Both the position numbers and the translations under genes were made by a program. A stretch of 12,479 nt of DNA from Nitrospira sp. (GTDB lineage: Bacteria; Nitrospirota; Nitrospiria; Nitrospirales; Nitrospiraceae): NCBI GenBank assembly GCA_015904055.1, contig JABMDE010000002.1, forward strand, positions 1-12,479, in the 5' to 3' direction. Positions 12,417-12,479 of the stretch are shown here, piece by piece; positions within the stretch are counted from its first letter, which is position 1; each line of letters opens with the position of its first letter. The notes under the pieces are model-generated. The model searched no databases. It saw only the letters and a list, made by a program, of their open reading frames with translations, and had not been told where the DNA came from.

Positions 12417-12479
12417 CCACTCAGAGTCCGCCCACCGTACTCATTCTAGGCGCCGGCTTGACGGGACTGACGGCGGCCT
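12413..12479 (+). CDS. hpnE: Hydroxysqualene dehydroxylase HpnE, N-terminal fragment (3' end outside window)
   Basis: Only 22 codons are in the window. They start at a GTG whose bases form GTGA with the hpnD stop. The translation, from PPTVLILGAGLTGLTAA, is a beta-strand plus GxGxxG dinucleotide-binding turn, as at the N-terminus of FAD-dependent amine-oxidase-like proteins. HpnE belongs to that family and follows hpnD in many hopanoid clusters; it reduces hydroxysqualene to squalene. The identity rests on this motif plus position. Phytoene desaturase-like relatives have the same N-terminus, so the exact name is probable, not proven. Confidence 0.75.
   Translation, partial: MTTQSPPTVLILGAGLTGLTAA

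Overview
The window looks like chromosomal DNA from a GC-rich Gram-negative bacterium. The gene set (hopanoid genes hpnD/hpnE, HD-GYP signalling, a membrane Ser/Thr kinase, many genes with 4-base stop/start overlaps) fits Nitrospira or another Nitrospirota. That placement is inference from gene content and remembered similarity, not a search. No rRNA, tRNA, CRISPR array, insertion sequence or prophage gene is visible.

Layout. (1) 1-552 is the 3' end of glucose-6-phosphate dehydrogenase. It converges on a minus-strand pair, an SGNH hydrolase and a thioredoxin-like protein, that overlap by ATGA. (2) 1710-6138 is a tight plus-strand run of four genes: HEAT-repeat protein, HD-GYP protein, class I methyltransferase and PHP phosphoesterase. 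The last three are joined by GTGA and ATGA overlaps. The first two appear to share an N-terminal domain, and the HD-GYP protein stops abruptly before its usual C-terminal tail. (3) 6228-7625 is a Ser/Thr kinase with four membrane segments ahead of the kinase domain, and it has its own promoter-like sequence. (4) 7809-9627 holds three minus-strand genes: YjbQ, an unknown protein with an apparent one-base frameshift, and a small membrane protein with a GLG1-type Cys-rich repeat. A 147-bp element with 10-bp terminal inverted repeats lies directly behind yjbQ. (5) 9950-10741 is a membrane-anchored SH3 protein with a long Pro/Ala linker. (6) After a 20-bp perfect hairpin overlapping an extended -10 promoter, HAD phosphatase, hpnD and the first codons of hpnE form an overlapping hopanoid/squalene cluster that continues past the right edge.

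How the genes may work together. Regions 2 and 3 form a signalling neighbourhood: a probable cyclic-di-GMP phosphodiesterase or sensor, a HEAT scaffold partner and a protein kinase. Region 6 makes presqualene diphosphate and then squalene for hopanoids. Nothing here is clearly a new defence or mobile system. The most unusual items are the HEAT/HD-GYP pair with its truncation, the frameshifted gene, the MITE-like repeat and the hairpin-promoter overlap.
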